Below are positions 25,500 to 38,100 of a DNA stretch of 64,000 nucleotides, one piece after another; position 1 is the first letter of the stretch, and every line of letters begins with the position of its first letter. Made by a program: the position numbers and the translations under genes. The notes beneath the pieces are model-generated. The model made no database searches, had not been told where the DNA came from, and saw nothing but the letters and a program-made list of their open reading frames with translations. The stretch covers positions 46,977,501-47,041,500 of the forward strand of contig CM057482.1 of assembly GCA_030035585.1 (NCBI GenBank). Reading direction: 5' to 3'. The stretch is from Dugong dugon (taxonomy: Eukaryota; Chordata; Mammalia; Sirenia; Dugongidae).

Positions 25500-27777
25500 T
25501 ACTTTTAATGAGAAAAGAACAATCCTTCCCTAGGATAAACTGCTCCTATCTGTGGACTGTCCATTTTGTGAGACAGTCCATGCAAGATTCTGACAGGAAC
25601 TAGCCTTCCTTAGGCCCAAGGGGAAAGGACCGTTCTGGGTGGCTGCTACCAGGCACATCTCAAGCTCATTTCTAAAGCCTCTCCAGAGATGTTGCAAGTT
25701 AGAAATCCTTTCATTGTCTCCCTCACTGCAAAGCCATTCCTTCTATGATCTGACATTCATTCTAGAACCTAGAAAATACATATTTCCCTCTTATTTCTAC
25801 TGTATCACTTCGTAATCTGGGTTGTTTCTGTTCTTTATGTTTTCCTCAGACTGTGTTTCCACCTTTTTCCTTTTCTGTAATTTTGACATAAAAACCAAAT
25901 ACAAACATCAAGTGCTCAATGCTCTTTATATTTTATTACTTAGAAAAGTTGGAAACTGAGAAGGACTTCTAGGGTCTACATGCACAGTGTTTCCCAGTGT
26001 GAGAAATCCTGTCACCTGTGAAAATGGTATCTGGGAATTCTCTTGTTGTCTGTAATGATCAAAGGGAGGGATGTATCATCCAAGGGTTAAAGATGGAGAG
26101 AAGGAAGGAAAACACTAGAATTTTCTAGTTCCAAGACAGCACTCTGAAAGTGCTTTATTTTCTTCCATCTTAAATGTTTACTAATTTATATAAAGAAGGA
26201 AAGACTTTAAAATTTTACTAATTTAATTACAGGTGAGATTCTAGAATTTGGGTAGTGTCAGAAAAAATTTCCAGAATTCAACTAATATAAATTTCTCCTC
26301 ACCATTCACATACCAGACAAGAAATGTGAGACCAGTGGTGCTATTCACAATTAGAATTATTTATTTTATTTTAGAGGAAAGCACAGAAAGAAAGTATTTA
26401 AGTTTCAGATTAGGTAGAAATAAATTAAACAATGGTATCTTTTCAGATCTTGGCTCTAGCTAAAGATCCACATGTTCCAGGCTTCATTCTGAAGTCATGA
26501 TCACACACACACACACCCACACCCACACACAGAACTTGCTTTCATAAGGAAAGAGGGATTCTACTCAATCTTAACTCAAAACAGTGCTAGCCTCATTAAG
26601 ATAACTGAGCAAGAAGGACGAATTTAAAAACCATATATACTTCCTTGCAGATGACTATTCAAGTGAATTGCCAGTAAGATGTTGAATGTTCTTTTCTGAA
26701 TCACCCTAAGTGTACAGTACAGCATGTACTGCCTGGGAAGAAATTCAAATCATAAATACTATAGGGAAATATCTAATAATGTGAAATGGCCTTTTCAAGT
26801 AGCCAATAAGCTCTAACAGCCTGCAAACATGTGAAATCTGGTAAAGCTGGAGTTCTATGCTCCAGGAAGCGCCCTCTCACTGGCAGCCCTGGCCTCCTTG
26901 CTCCAGGACCAGCTGGGGCTGGGTCTTAAGGGGCTGGCACACAGTGTTGCTCTTTGGATGCTGGATGATGGTCAGGCCTCTTCTCTGCAGACTGTGGTCA
27001 GCAAGGTGAAGGCTTCTGGCCACAGTCATAACAGCTGAGCCGATCTGTGAGTTCTGCCTCTCTTGCCAATGTCAAGGCCAGGTTTGTCGACGTGTTTGTG
27101 TTGGTGTGTGAGATGCTGGAAAGAGGCCATCTGCCCTGTGCCAGATTCCCGATTCCACATGGCTAGGCGGGGCTTGGGAGAAGAATCCACAGAGCTAGGC
27201 ACAGGATTAGAATAAAGAGGTGCTAATGGTGTGCAGTGGGGGAGGCAAAGGAAACTTTCAGAACTCAATGGAAAAAGAAGGTCAAAGAAAATTAAAGGTA
27301 GATCGGGAAATAAAATAAAACACAGGGAAGAAGACAAATATCTCTGTTTTTTTAAAGGTCAAACAGTAACAACAATATAAAAAGGTTCATTCACCTTACC
27401 AGATTCAACAGTGCATTGGCATTTTGGCCTTTTAAATATACTTCATGTCATTGGGTTCATGGGCTCTCTGTCCTCCACATGCTACCCAAACTGAAAAAGT
27501 CATTGTTCTCCAGACCCTACATATCTCCAAAATGTGTTTCTGATAAATGTGCCCTCTCCCCACCACACCCAAGTGCAGTTTTTACTTATGGAGTATATGT
27601 AGACCCCAGGAGTAAATCTCTGCCCCATTTTCTACCACTCATTTTCCATTGTCAACGTCTCCACTTTTCTTCATTTACTAGCCTAAGCCCGTATTACTAT
27701 ACGTTCTTAAGAAAGATTCATAGATCATGGTATGCAATAGTTCAAATTTTATTGTCCAAATATATACATATTATTTG

Positions 27778-27823
<46 letters not shown>

Positions 27824-28205
27824 GTGTATATATAGTCAGAATCTGCATGAGTTTTATAATCTATCAACAGATCACACATTTCTTTAGCCAAACAATAAAT
27901 ATTCTGCATGAGCCACGAAACTTCATTTTTATATGTTTATCTTAAGAAACAGTACATGGTCAGGTGGTTCAGAACAAACAACCAACAAAGGAAACCAGCC
28001 TAGTGCAGGAATTCAGGCATTTCCTTTCCAGACTCTGAGGCAAATTCCAGCTGTTGTCTCTTCTTCTATCAATTTCATTTTCCCCTCTGTCATGGAAAAC
28101 TCACTCAACCGTTATGTATGATTTGCATGATTTTATAGAGTCAGGAAGGGAATGGAAAGGGGTAGGATAGAAAGGAGAGTGGGAGAGAGGGAGAAACCTA
28201 ATAAA
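25500..28205. other. Intronic stretch without recognised interspersed repeat
   Basis: About 2.7 kb of mixed composition. It contains short CA runs near 26,505-26,530 and a CA/TA microsatellite at 27,781-27,833. I see no exon, RNA gene or clear transposon. Confidence 0.5.
27781..27833. repeat. CA microsatellite flanked by TA runs
   Basis: TATATATA leads into about 15 CA units and then TATATATGTGTATATATA. It is a simple repeat and probably length-variable. Confidence 0.95.
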
Positions 28206-28209
28206 GTTA

Positions 28210-28322
28210 CATGAGAGCAAGGACCTTATCTGTCTTCCTCACCCTAAACACCCTGGTACCTGGAACAGTGCCTGATGAATGGGAAGGTGCTCAATACAAT
28301 AAATGTCGAATGAATGAATTTA
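28210..28322 (+). repeat. L2 LINE 3' end
   Basis: AGCAAGGACCTTATCTGTCT, then TGGAACAGTGCCTGATGAAT, and AATAAATGTCGAATGAATGA is the typical L2 3' terminus. Confidence 0.75.
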
Positions 28323-28337
28323 CTAAAGGTATACTAG

Positions 28338-28541
28338 GGAGCCCTGGTGGCACACTGTTTAAGTGCTTGGCTGCTAATCAAAAGGTTGGCAGTCAAACCC
28401 ACCAGCCTCTCTGCAGGAAGAAGAGGTGGCAGTCTGCTTCCATAAAGATTACAGCCTTGGAAACCCTATAGGACAGTTCTACTCTGTCCTATAGGGTTGT
28501 TATCAGTCAGAATCGACTCAATGGCAATGGATTTGGTTTAT
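28338..28541 (+). repeat. AfroSINE, variant with CTGCTTCCATAAAG insert
   Basis: Head GGGAGCCCTGGTGGCACACT, block GTCTGCTTCCATAAAGATTA, and tail CAGTCAGAATCGACTCAATG. Confidence 0.93.
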
Positions 28542-31372
28542 TTGATATGTGCCCAGGGCTGTACTGGATTCTTTTAAAGGGAGAGTAATTAAACAAAAAG
28601 GCAGTAAAAAGTAACTCAGTATACTAATGTACTTTTCTCTGTGTAACAAGAACATGTACCCTCTGAGCCAATACCTTCAGGGTGTGGGCTCATGTTAAGT
28701 CTGTGGCCCAAACACCCTAGTGGGTAAAATAAGAGGAAGTAAGGTCAAAGAAGAAATCACAAGGGAAATTAGAAAGTAATTAGAGATGAATAAAAATAAA
28801 AACATGACATACCAAGCTTATGGGGTACAGCAAAGGCAGTGCTCCGATGGAAATTTATAACTATAAATGCCTACTTTAAAAAAGAAGAAAACTCTCAAAT
28901 CAGTAACTTAACTTTACACCTTTAGGAACTAGAAACTGAAGAGTATACTAAACTCAAAGCTAGCAGAAGGAAGGAAATAATAAGGATTAGAGCAGAGATT
29001 AATGAAACAGAAAAATTGAATAAGATTAGAAGAAAACTAGAAGTTTGTTCTTTGAAAAGATCAATAAAATTAAAAACCTTTAGACAGACTGACAAAGAAA
29101 AAAAAAAAAGGCACAAATAACTAAAACTGGAAAAGAATGTGGAGACATTATTACCAAACATACAGAAATAAAAAGGATTATGAGAGTATTATAAACAATT
29201 ATATGCCAGCAAATAGATAATCTAGATGAAATGCACAAATTCCTAGAAGTATACTAACTAAATTGACTCAAGAAAAAATATAATATCTCAACAAGCCTAT
29301 AATAAGTGAAGAGATTGAATTAATAATCAAAAACCTCCCAACAGAGAAAAGTCCAGGACAGATGGCTTCACTGGTGAATTCTACCAAACATTTAATGAAT
29401 TGAAACCAATCCTTCTTAAACTCTTCCAAAAAACAGAAGAGGAAGAAAGATTTCCTAACTCGTTCTATGAGGCCAGCATTACCCTGACCCCAAACCCAGA
29501 TAAAGACACTACAAGAAAAGGAAATTACAGACCAATATTCCTTATAAATATACATGGAGAAATTCTTAACAAAACACTAGCAAACCAAATCCAACAGCAC
29601 ATTAAAAGGATTATACACCATGACCAAATAGGATTTATCTCACGGATGAAAGGGTAGCTCAGTATAAGACAATCTATCAATGTACTGTAAAATACCACAT
29701 TAAAATATAAACATTAAAAAACAACAACACAAGATTATCTCAATTGATGCAGAAAGACATTTGACAAAATCCAACACCTTTCATGATAAAAATATTCAAC
29801 AAACTAGGAATAGAAGGGAAATTACTCAATCTTATCAAGGGTATTTATGAAAAAACCACAACTAACATCAGGCTCAATGGTGAAAGACTGAAAGCTTTCC
29901 CCCTAATATCAAGAACAAGACAAAAATGTCTGCTCTCACCACTGCTATTCCACATTATAACTGAAGTTCTAGACAAAGGAGTTAGGCAAGAAAAAGAAAT
30001 AAAACAGCCAAATAAAAGAACTAAAACTATCGCTATTTGCAGATGACATGACCCTGTAAATAGAAAATGCCAAAGAATCCACAAACAAAATCTACTAGAG
30101 CTAATAAATGAATTCAGCAATGTTGCAGAGAATAAGATCAACATACAAAAATTGGTCTGCTTTCTATACACCAGTGTTGAATAATCAGAAAAGGAAATTA
30201 AGAAAACAATTCCATTTACAATAGCATTCAAAAGAATAAAATATCTAGGAACAAATTTAACCAGTGAGGTGAATGACTTGTACATGAAAAACTAGAAAAC
30301 ATTGCTGGGATAAACTAAAAGAGACCTAAATAAACGGAAAGCTATCCCATGTTCATAGATTGGAAGATTTAATATTGTTGTCAATACTACCAAAAGCAGC
30401 CTATAGATTCAATGCAATCTCTATCAAAATTCCAACAGTCTTTTTGCAGAAATGCAAAAGTCAATCCTAAAATTCATATGGACTTGCAAAAGGCCCTGAA
30501 CAGCCAAAACAATCTTGAAAAGAAAGAACAATGTAGGAGGACTCACACTTCCCAATTTCAAAAGGCACTACAAAGCTATAGTAATCAAAACACTGTGGTA
30601 CTGGTATAAGAATAGACATTTAGACAAATGAAACAGAATTGACAGTCCAGATATAAATCCATGCACATATGGACAACTGATTTTCAACAAGGGTGCTAAG
30701 GTCATCCCATAGGGAAAGAATAATCTCTTCAATAAACGGTGCTGGGATTACTGGATCTCCATACACAAAAGAATGAAGTTGGACCTCTATCTCATAGCGT
30801 ATACGAAAATTAACTCAGAATGGATCAACAACCCAAATATAAAAGATAAAACCATAAAATTCTTAGAAGAAAACATAAGAGTAAATCTTCGAGACCTTAT
30901 ATTTGACAATGGATTCTTAGATGTTACAACAGCAAAAGCACAAGCAACAAAAGAAAAAAATTGATAAGTTAAACTTCATTAAAATTACAAACTTTTGTGC
31001 ATCAAAGGACATTATCAAAAAAGTGAAAAGCGGCCCAGTAATTTTACTGCTAGGAATCTACCCAAGGGCCTTAAAAGCACTGACATGAAAGGTCACATAC
31101 ATAAATATTCATTGCAGCACTATTCATAATAGCCAAAAGGTGGAAACAACCCATCAGTGGATGAATGGATAAACAAAATGTGGTACATACATATAGAATA
31201 CTACTCAGCCATAAAGAGAAATGAAGTTCTGATACATGCTACAACACAGATGGAGGTTGAAGACATTATGCTGAGTGAAATAAGTCAATCACAAAAGAAC
31301 AAATATCGAATAACCTCACTTACATAAAAAGAGAAGAAAAAGTAAATGTATCTCTGAATGGAGGCGTGGGTT

Positions 31373-32030
31373 GGAGCCCTGGCGGCGCAGTGGTTAAGTG
31401 TTCGGCTGCTAGCCTAAAGGTTGGCAGTTTGAATCCACCAGCCCCTCCTTGGAAACCTGTCATGGATTAAATTATGCCCCCCAAAAAATATGTGTCAACT
31501 AACCAAGTTAACTAGGCCATGTTTCCTAGTATTGTGTGGTGGTCCTCCATTTTGTGATTGCAATTTCATGCTAAAGAGGATTAGGGTGGGATTGTAACAC
31601 CCTTACTAAGGTCACATCCCTGATCCAATATAAAGGGAGTTTCCCTGGGCTGTGTGGCCTGCACCACCTTTTATCTTACAAGAGATTAAAGGAAAGGGAA
31701 GCGAGCAGAATTGGGGGGACCTCATACCATGAAGAAAGCAGTGCCAGGAGCACAGCGTGTCCTTTGGACCCAGGGTTTCCGTGCGGAGAAGCTCCTAGTC
31801 CGTGCGAAGACTGATGAGAAGGCCACAGAAAGCCTTCCCCTGGCGCTGAGGCCCTGAATTTGGACTTTTAGCCTACTTTACTGTGAGGAAATAAACTTCT
31901 CTTTGTGAAAGCCATCCACTTATGGTATTTCTGTTATAGCAGCACTAGAAGACTAAGACAAAACCCTATGCGGCAGTTCCACTCTGTCCTATAGGGTCAC
32001 TAGGAGTTGGAATTGACTTGATGGCAATGT
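31373..32030 (+). repeat. AfroSINE, short form, split by an LTR
   Basis: The head GGAGCCCTGGCGGCGCAGTG to GGAAACC occupies 31373-31457, and the tail AAACCCTATGCGGCAGTTCC to GATGGCAATG occupies 31961-32030. The two halves join exactly at the duplicated AAACC. Confidence 0.95.
31458..31960 (+). mobile_element. Solo LTR, ERVL-MaLR-like, nested in an AfroSINE (fossil)
   Basis: A 503-bp LTR beginning TGTCATGGATTAAATT and ending GACTAAGACA, with AAATAAACTTCTCT as its poly(A) signal region. Perfect 5-bp target duplications AAACC lie at 31453-31457 and 31961-31965. It is the same family as 1671-2104 and 56664-57182. Because it cuts an AfroSINE, it inserted after that SINE. No coding part is present. 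Confidence 0.95.
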
Positions 32031-32210
32031 TTCTTTTTTTTTAAATAGAGACCAAAGTTTAGTAGCGGTTGCTAGTGGAGGGGAAAGGAGGGGTTACGCT
32101 TATGGAGCACCAAGTTTCTGTTTAAGGTGATGGAAAATTTGCACTGATTAAGGGTAAGTGTTTGCAGTGCAATGAATTACTTAATATGGCCCTTCTAGCC
32201 ATGGTCTTTG

Positions 32211-33075
32211 TGAACTCCTACAGTTTATCAACAAAAAGATAACCCAGTCAAAAAATGGACAAAGGATTTGAATAGACATTTCTCCAGAGAAGGTATACAA
32301 ATGACCAATAAGCACATGAAAGGATGCTCAACATAATTAGTCATTAGGAAACTGCAAATCAAAACCACGATGAGATACTACTTAACACCTACTAGAATGG
32401 CTATTATGAAGAAAAAAAAAAAAAGAAGAAGAAAGAAAAATAAATGTTGGCCATGATGTGGAGAAACTGAACCCTTATCCATTGCTGGTAGAAATGTAAA
32501 ATGGTGTAGCATCATGGAAAACAGTTTAGAAGCTCCTCAAAAACCTGAACATAGAATTATCATATGTCCCAGCAATTCCACTCCTGAGTATATATCCAAA
32601 AGAAGTAGAAGCAGGGACTCAAACAGATACTTATACACCAAAGTTCACTGCAGCATTATTCACAAGAGGCAAAAGGTGGAAACAACCCAAGTGTGTCCAT
32701 CAACAGATGAACAGATAAACAAAATGTGGTATATTCACACAATGGAACATTACTCAGCCATAAAGAGAAAGAAAGTTCTAATACATACAATGACATGAAT
32801 AGACCTTGAAAACATTACGCTAAGTGAAAAAGTCAGACACAAAATAAGAAATATTGTATGATCCTACTTATATCAAATATCTAGAGTAGGCAAATGCATA
32901 AGTAGACTAGTGACTAGAGGGCCTGGAGGAAGGGGAGAATGGGAGTTATTGCTTAATGGGAACTAAGATTCTCTTTGGGTGATAAAAAAGTTTTGAAAAT
33001 AGATAGTGGTGATGGTTGCACAGCCTTGTGAGTGTAATTAGTGTCAGTGACCTGTACACTACAATAAAAAAAAGT
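32211..33075 (+). repeat. L1 LINE 3' end, sense
   Basis: ATGGACAAAGGATTTGAATA, GCAAATCAAAACCACGATGA and CCATCAACAGATGAACAGAT are the ORF2 end, followed by the 3' UTR and AATAAAAAAAAG at 33063-33075. Its start (GAACTCCTACAGTTTATCAA) roughly continues the ORF2 point where the 28735 copy breaks at about 31,030. The two may therefore be one L1 split by a later L1-tail insertion. Confidence 0.82.
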
Positions 33076-33103
33076 CAAGTGGAAGTAATATTCTAAGGCA
33101 GGG

Positions 33104-33290
33104 GTTGGCAAATGATGTCTCATGGCTAAGTCTGTCCTGAGGACTGTTTTTGAACGTCTAGGGAGTTAAGAATTGTTTTTACATTTTTTAAAGGGCTATA
33201 AAAAATACAAAACAAAGGAAAAAAGTATGCATCAGAGACCACATGTGGTTTGTAAAACCAAAAATGTGTGCTATCTAGCCCTTCATAAGA
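33104..33290 (+). mobile_element. hAT-type DNA transposon fragment
   Basis: Starts CAGGGGTTGGCAAATGATGT and contains AAGAATTGTTTTTACATTTT. It belongs to the family or a relative of the element at 11714-11934 and is diverged. Confidence 0.65.
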
Positions 33291-33292
33291 AG

Positions 33293-35640
33293 GATCAGTA
33301 GTTGAGAAATACAGCCTTGGTGACAGAAATGACCCTGGAGATCTCATGATAGAGTTTTGCAAGACCAACAACCTATTTATTGGAAATAACATTTTTTCCA
33401 ATAAACGCTGACTATACACGTAGACCTTGCCAGATGGAATATACAGGAATCAAATCAACTACAAGTGTGGAAAGGGAAGCTCAGCATCATCAGTCAGAAC
33501 TAAGCCAGGGGTGGACTACGGAACAGACCATCAATTGCTCCTATGCAAGTTCAAGTTGAAGCTGAAGAAAATTGAAACAAGTCCACGAGAGCCAAAGTAT
33601 GACCATGAGTATATCCCACCTGAATTTAGAGACCATCTCAAGAATAGATTTGATGCATTGTACACTAATGATCAAAGACCAGAGATGGTGTGGAGCGACA
33701 TCAAGGACATCACACATGAAGAAAGCTAAAGGTCATTAAAAAGACAGGGAACAAAAGACTAAAGTGGATGTCAGAAGAAACTCTGAAACTTGCTCTTGAA
33801 CGCTGAGTAGCTAAAGACAATGGAAGAAGTGATGAAGTAAAAGAGCTGAACAGAAGATTTCAAAGGATGGTTGGCGAAGACAAAGTAAAGTATTATAATG
33901 AAATGTGCAAGGTCCTGGAGCTAGAAAACCAAAAGGAAAGAACATGCTTGGCATTTCTCAAGCTGAAAGAACTGAAGAAAAAAAATTCAAGCTCTGAGTT
34001 ACAATATTGAGGGATTCTATGGGCAAAATATTGAATGACACCGGAAGCATCAAAAGAAGACAGAAGGAATACACAGAGTCACTGTATTGAAAAGAACTGG
34101 TCGACGTTCAACCATTTCAGGAAGTAGCAAATGATCAAGAACCGATGGTAGTGAAGGAAAAAGTCCAAGCTGCACTGGAGACACTGGTGAAAAACAAGAC
34201 TCCAGGAATTGACAGAATATGAATTGAGATGTTTCAACAAATGGATGCAATGCTGGCAGCACTCATTCGTCTATGCCAACACATTTGGAAGACAGCTACC
34301 TGGCCAACTGACTGGAAGAGATCCATATTTATGCCCATTCCAAAGAAAGGTGACTCAACAGAATGTGGAACTTATCGAACAATACCATTAATATCATATG
34401 CAACTAAAATTTTGCTAAAGATAATTCAAAAATGATTGCAGCAGTACGCGACAGAGAACTGCCAGAAATTCAAGGCAGATTCAGAAGAGGATGTGGAATG
34501 AGGGATTTCGTTGCTGATGTCAGATGGATCTTGGCTGAAAGTAGAGAATATCTGAAAGATATTTACCTTAGTTTTATTGACTATGCAAAGGCATTCGACT
34601 GTATGGATCATAACAAATTATGGATAACTCTGCAGAGAATGGGACTTCCAGAGCACTTAATTGTTCTCATGAGGAACCTGTTGTATATAGATCAAGAGGC
34701 AGTCATTTGAACAGAACAAGGGGATATTGCATGGTTTAAAGTCAGGAAAGGTGTGTGTCAGGGTTGTATCCTTTCACCATACCTATTCAATCTATATGCT
34801 GAGTAAATAATCAGAGAATCTGGACTATATGAAGAAGAACGGAGCATCAGGATTGGAGGAAGACTCATTAACAACCTGTGATATGCAGATGACACAGCGT
34901 TGTTTGCTGAAAGTGAAGAAGACTCGAAGCACTTACTGATGAAGATGAAAGACCACAGCCTTCACTATGGATTGCACCTCAATGTAAAGAAAACAAAAAT
35001 CCTCACAACTGGACCAATAAGCAACACCATGATAAATGGAGAAACGACTGAAGTTGTCAAGGATTTCATTTTACTTGGATCCACAATCAACGCCTATGGA
35101 AGCAGCAGTCAAGAAGTCAAAGGATGTATTGCACTGGGCAAATCTGCTGCAAAAGACCTCTTTAAAGTGTTAGAAAGCAATGATGTCATTTTGAGGACTA
35201 AGGTGTGCCTGACCCATGCCATGGTTTTTCAATTGCCTTACATGCATGCAAAAGCTGGATAATGAATAAGGAAGACTGAAGAAGAATGAATGCCTTTGAA
35301 TTATGGTGTTGGCAAAGAATATTGAGTATACCATGGACTGCCTGAAGAATGAACAAATCTGTGTTGGAAGAAGTACAGCCAGAATGCTCCTTAGAAGCAA
35401 GGATGGCAAGACTTTATCTCATGTACTTTGGACATAGTATCAGGAAGGACCAGTCCTTGGAGAAGGACAACATGCTTAGTTAAATAGAGGGTCAGTGAAA
35501 AAGAGGAAGACCCTCAATGAGATGGACTGACACAGTGGCTGCAACAATGGGCTCAAACATAGCAATGAATGTGAGGATGGCAAAGGACCTTGTACATAGG
35601 GTCACTCTGAGTAAGAACCAACTCAACAGCACCCAACAAC
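33293..35640 (+). mobile_element. RTE-clade (BovB-type) LINE, 5'-truncated, with reverse transcriptase
   Basis: It starts within the endonuclease domain and runs to the typical 3' end CACCCAACAACAACAAC. Recognisable protein segments are GVDYGTDHQLLLCKFKLKLK (endonuclease C-terminal end, about 33,508), the reverse-transcriptase motif FIDYAKAFDCMDH (34572-34610) and the catalytic YADDT motif (YADD at 34882-34893). Several in-frame stops and at least one frame change interrupt the protein, so it is dead. The 3' terminus GGGTCACTCTGAGTAAG is shared in altered form with AfroSINE tails, consistent with this LINE class supplying the retrotransposition machinery. Confidence 0.93.
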
Positions 35641-35949
35641 AACAACCTTCACAAAGTTTGCTAACTCTTATTCTAAGGAGATACTAAGAATGTGCTTCTG
35701 AAATTACTTTTAATCTACAGTGTGGTTGGCATAAACTCGTGTTCAAATGTGGCAAGACTACAGAATTGTGGTCTGTCAGATTATAATGACTCTGTAGCAT
35801 TTTAGAGCTATGCACAGACTTGATACTCTTTATCAGAAGCTAAGAGCAACTGTAGCATTCATTTATAGAATTTGTACCTTGTTAACCCATGCTTGTTTAT
35901 GTGATTTTTTTTGGTAGATGTTTGCCTATATGAGTTTCTGGTTAAGAGT

Positions 35950-36853
35950 TTTACAGTTCAAAAAAGCCCCCTCCAAGTCAGCACAACTGGACTAAACCAA
36001 AGCTAAGAAGTTTCCTGAATACAATCAAACACTTTGAGGGACAGAGTAGCAGGGGTAGGCATCTGGGGACCATGCTTTCAGGGGACATCTAGGTCAACTG
36101 GCATAACAAAGCTTATTAAGAAAATGTTCTGCATCCTACTTTGGTGAGTGGCATCTGGGGTCTTAAAAGCTTGCAAGTGGCCATCTAAGATGCATCAATT
36201 GGTCCCAACCACCTGGAGTAAAGGAGAATGAAGAACATCAAAGGCACAAGGAGAGTAGCAGCCCAAGAGACAGAAAGGGCCCCATAAACCAGAAACTTCA
36301 TCAGCCTCAGAGCAGAAGAACTAGATGGTGCCCAGCTACTACCAATGACCGCTCTGACAGGGAACACAACAGACAGTCCCTGATGGAGCAGGAGAAAGGT
36401 GGGGTGCAGAACTCAAATTCTAGTAAGAAGACCAGACTTAATGGTCTGACTGAGACTGGAGGAACCCTGGAATGCATGGCCCCTGAATTCTCTATTAGCC
36501 CAGAACTAAAACAATTTCCGAGGCCAACTCTGCAGACAGGGATTGGACTGGACTGTAGGACATAAAGTGATACTCGTGAGGAGTGTGCCTCTTAGCTCAA
36601 GTAGATACAAGAGACTAAACGGGCAGCTTCTGTCCGGAGGTAAGATAGGAAGGCAGAGAGGGTTAGGAGCTGGTTGAATGGACATGGGGAATCAGGGGTG
36701 GAAAGGAGGAGTGTACTTCACAGTATGGGGAGCACAATTAGGGTCACATAACAATGTATGCATAAATTTTTGTATGGGAGACTAACTTGAAATGTAAACT
36801 TCATTTAAACCACAACAATAAAAAAAAATTAATTAAAAAAAAAAAAAAAGCCG
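35950..36853 (+). repeat. L1 3' UTR, elephant-type, sense
   Basis: Contains GGCATCTGGGGTCTTAAAAG, GACCAGACTTAATGGTCTGA and a poly(A) end at about 36,815-36,850. It matches the reversed 3' UTR at 61171-62150 in order and wording. No ORF2 is attached, so it is strongly 5'-truncated. Confidence 0.88.
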
Positions 36854-36989
36854 CCTCCTAGAAGATTATGGGAGGTAAAAACCATAGTGGTGCCCCCTTT
36901 GCCCACTTGGTGTAATAATCATAGGCTTTTGTTATGGGGTTTTGAATTAATCTGGAATGTAGTTGGAACACTGAAAATGTGGCCCAGTT

Positions 36990-37590
36990 ACCTCTCCTGT
37001 GCCTTTCACTAAATCTGGGAAGAGTTTGGTCACTGTTTCTTCAATTATTATTTTCTGCTAATTCTTCCTCTCCTCTCTTTGTGTGACTCCAATTATACTT
37101 ATGTTAGAATGCTTGATATTATCCTACAATGAACTGAGTCTCTGTCATTTTCACCAATCTTTTCTTTCCTTTTTTTTCAGATTGGATAATTTCTATTCCT
37201 CTATCTTCAAATTCACTGAATTTTTTTTTTTTTTTCGTTTTCATCTCCAATCTGCTGTTAGGCCCATTGAATAATTTCTTTTTTTAATTTCAGATATTGT
37301 ATTTTTTTAGTACTAAAATCTGTATTTGGTTCTTTTTTAGAGTGTCTCTTTTTTCTGCTAAGATATCCTGTGTATTAATTGATTATGAGCATATTTTCTT
37401 TATGTCTTTGAGCATAGTTTTAATAGCTGCATTGAAATTTTTGTCTATTAACTCCAACACGTGTCCTCTTGGAGTCAGTCTGCATTAACTGCCTGTTATC
37501 TTTCATGAAGGCTATATTTTTCTGTTTCTTTGTATGCCTGGCAACTTTAGATTTTATCTTCAACATTGCGAACAATAAACATCGTGAATG
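36990..37590 (-). repeat. Probable old L1 fragment, antisense
   Basis: T-rich text such as TTAGAATGCTTGATATTATC and TTTTCTGTTTCTTTGTATGC fits reversed old L1M sequence. The subfamily is not clear. Confidence 0.4.
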
Positions 37591-37599
37591 AACAGCAGT

Positions 37600-38100
37600 A
37601 CTATTTAATAGAAATATAATGTGAGTCACATATGTAATTTTAATTTTCTAGTCATATTAAAAAATTAAACAGGTGAATTTAATTTTAATAATATGTTTTA
37701 TTTGACCCAATATATCAAAAATGTAATCATTTCAACATGTAATCAATATTAAAAGTTAAGATATTTTAATATCTTTTTTCATACTAAATCTTTGAAATCT
37801 GGTGTGTATTTTACACTTACAGTACATCTTAATTTGGAGTAGCTAAACCCAAAAACCAAACCCACTCCTATCGAGTTGACTCTGACTCATACAACACTAA
37901 AGGACAGAGAACTGCCCCACAGGGTTTCCAAGGCTGTAAATCTTTACAGAAGCAGACTGCCACATCTTTCTCCTGAGGAGCGGCTGGTGGGTTCAAACTA
38001 CCGACCTTTAGGTTCACAGCTGAGAGCTTTAACCACTGTGCCACCAGGGCTCCTTTGGAGTAGCTAGTGGCTATCATATTGAATAATGCAACTGTAGTGT
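37600..38100. mobile_element. Old non-coding repeat (probable DNA transposon) split by an AfroSINE
   Basis: TTTAATAGAAATATAATGTG and ATGTAATCAATATTAAAAGT, then TAGCTAGTGGCTATCATATT after the SINE, match a mammal-wide medium-length repeat that I recognise but cannot name. The left part ends at 37845. Confidence 0.5.
37846..38053 (-). repeat. AfroSINE, variant with CATAAAG-type insert, with target duplications
   Basis: The tail complement TATCGAGTTGACTCTGACTC, block complement TCTTTACAGAAGCAGACTGC and head complement CTGTGCCACCAGGGCTCC are present. A perfect 13-bp duplication, TTTGGAGTAGCTA, lies at 37833-37845 and 38054-38066. Confidence 0.95.

Larger units (their letters stand above)
28735..32200 (+). 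repeat. L1 LINE, sense, 5'-truncated, ORF2 to 3' UTR
   Basis: Begins inside ORF2 (AAAGAAGAAATCACAAGGGA). Translated pieces show canonical L1 ORF2 text: [11 protein letters not shown]-like residues near 29,445, [20 protein letters not shown] at 29,525-29,585, and the reverse-transcriptase FADDM motif near 30,040. Several stops and frameshifts break the frame, so no full protein can be made. At about 31,030 the ORF2 text jumps to a later part of L1. An AfroSINE carrying an LTR interrupts at 31373-32030. Confidence 0.85.

Noticed and set aside
27416-27835. 139-codon open frame ending in a His/Thr run
   Set aside because: The end is the translated CA microsatellite, and the rest is unremarkable intron sequence.
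29400-30050. Reverse-transcriptase-like frames taken as a possible host gene
   Set aside because: The residues are plain L1 ORF2, with flanking L1 sequence on both sides and broken frames.
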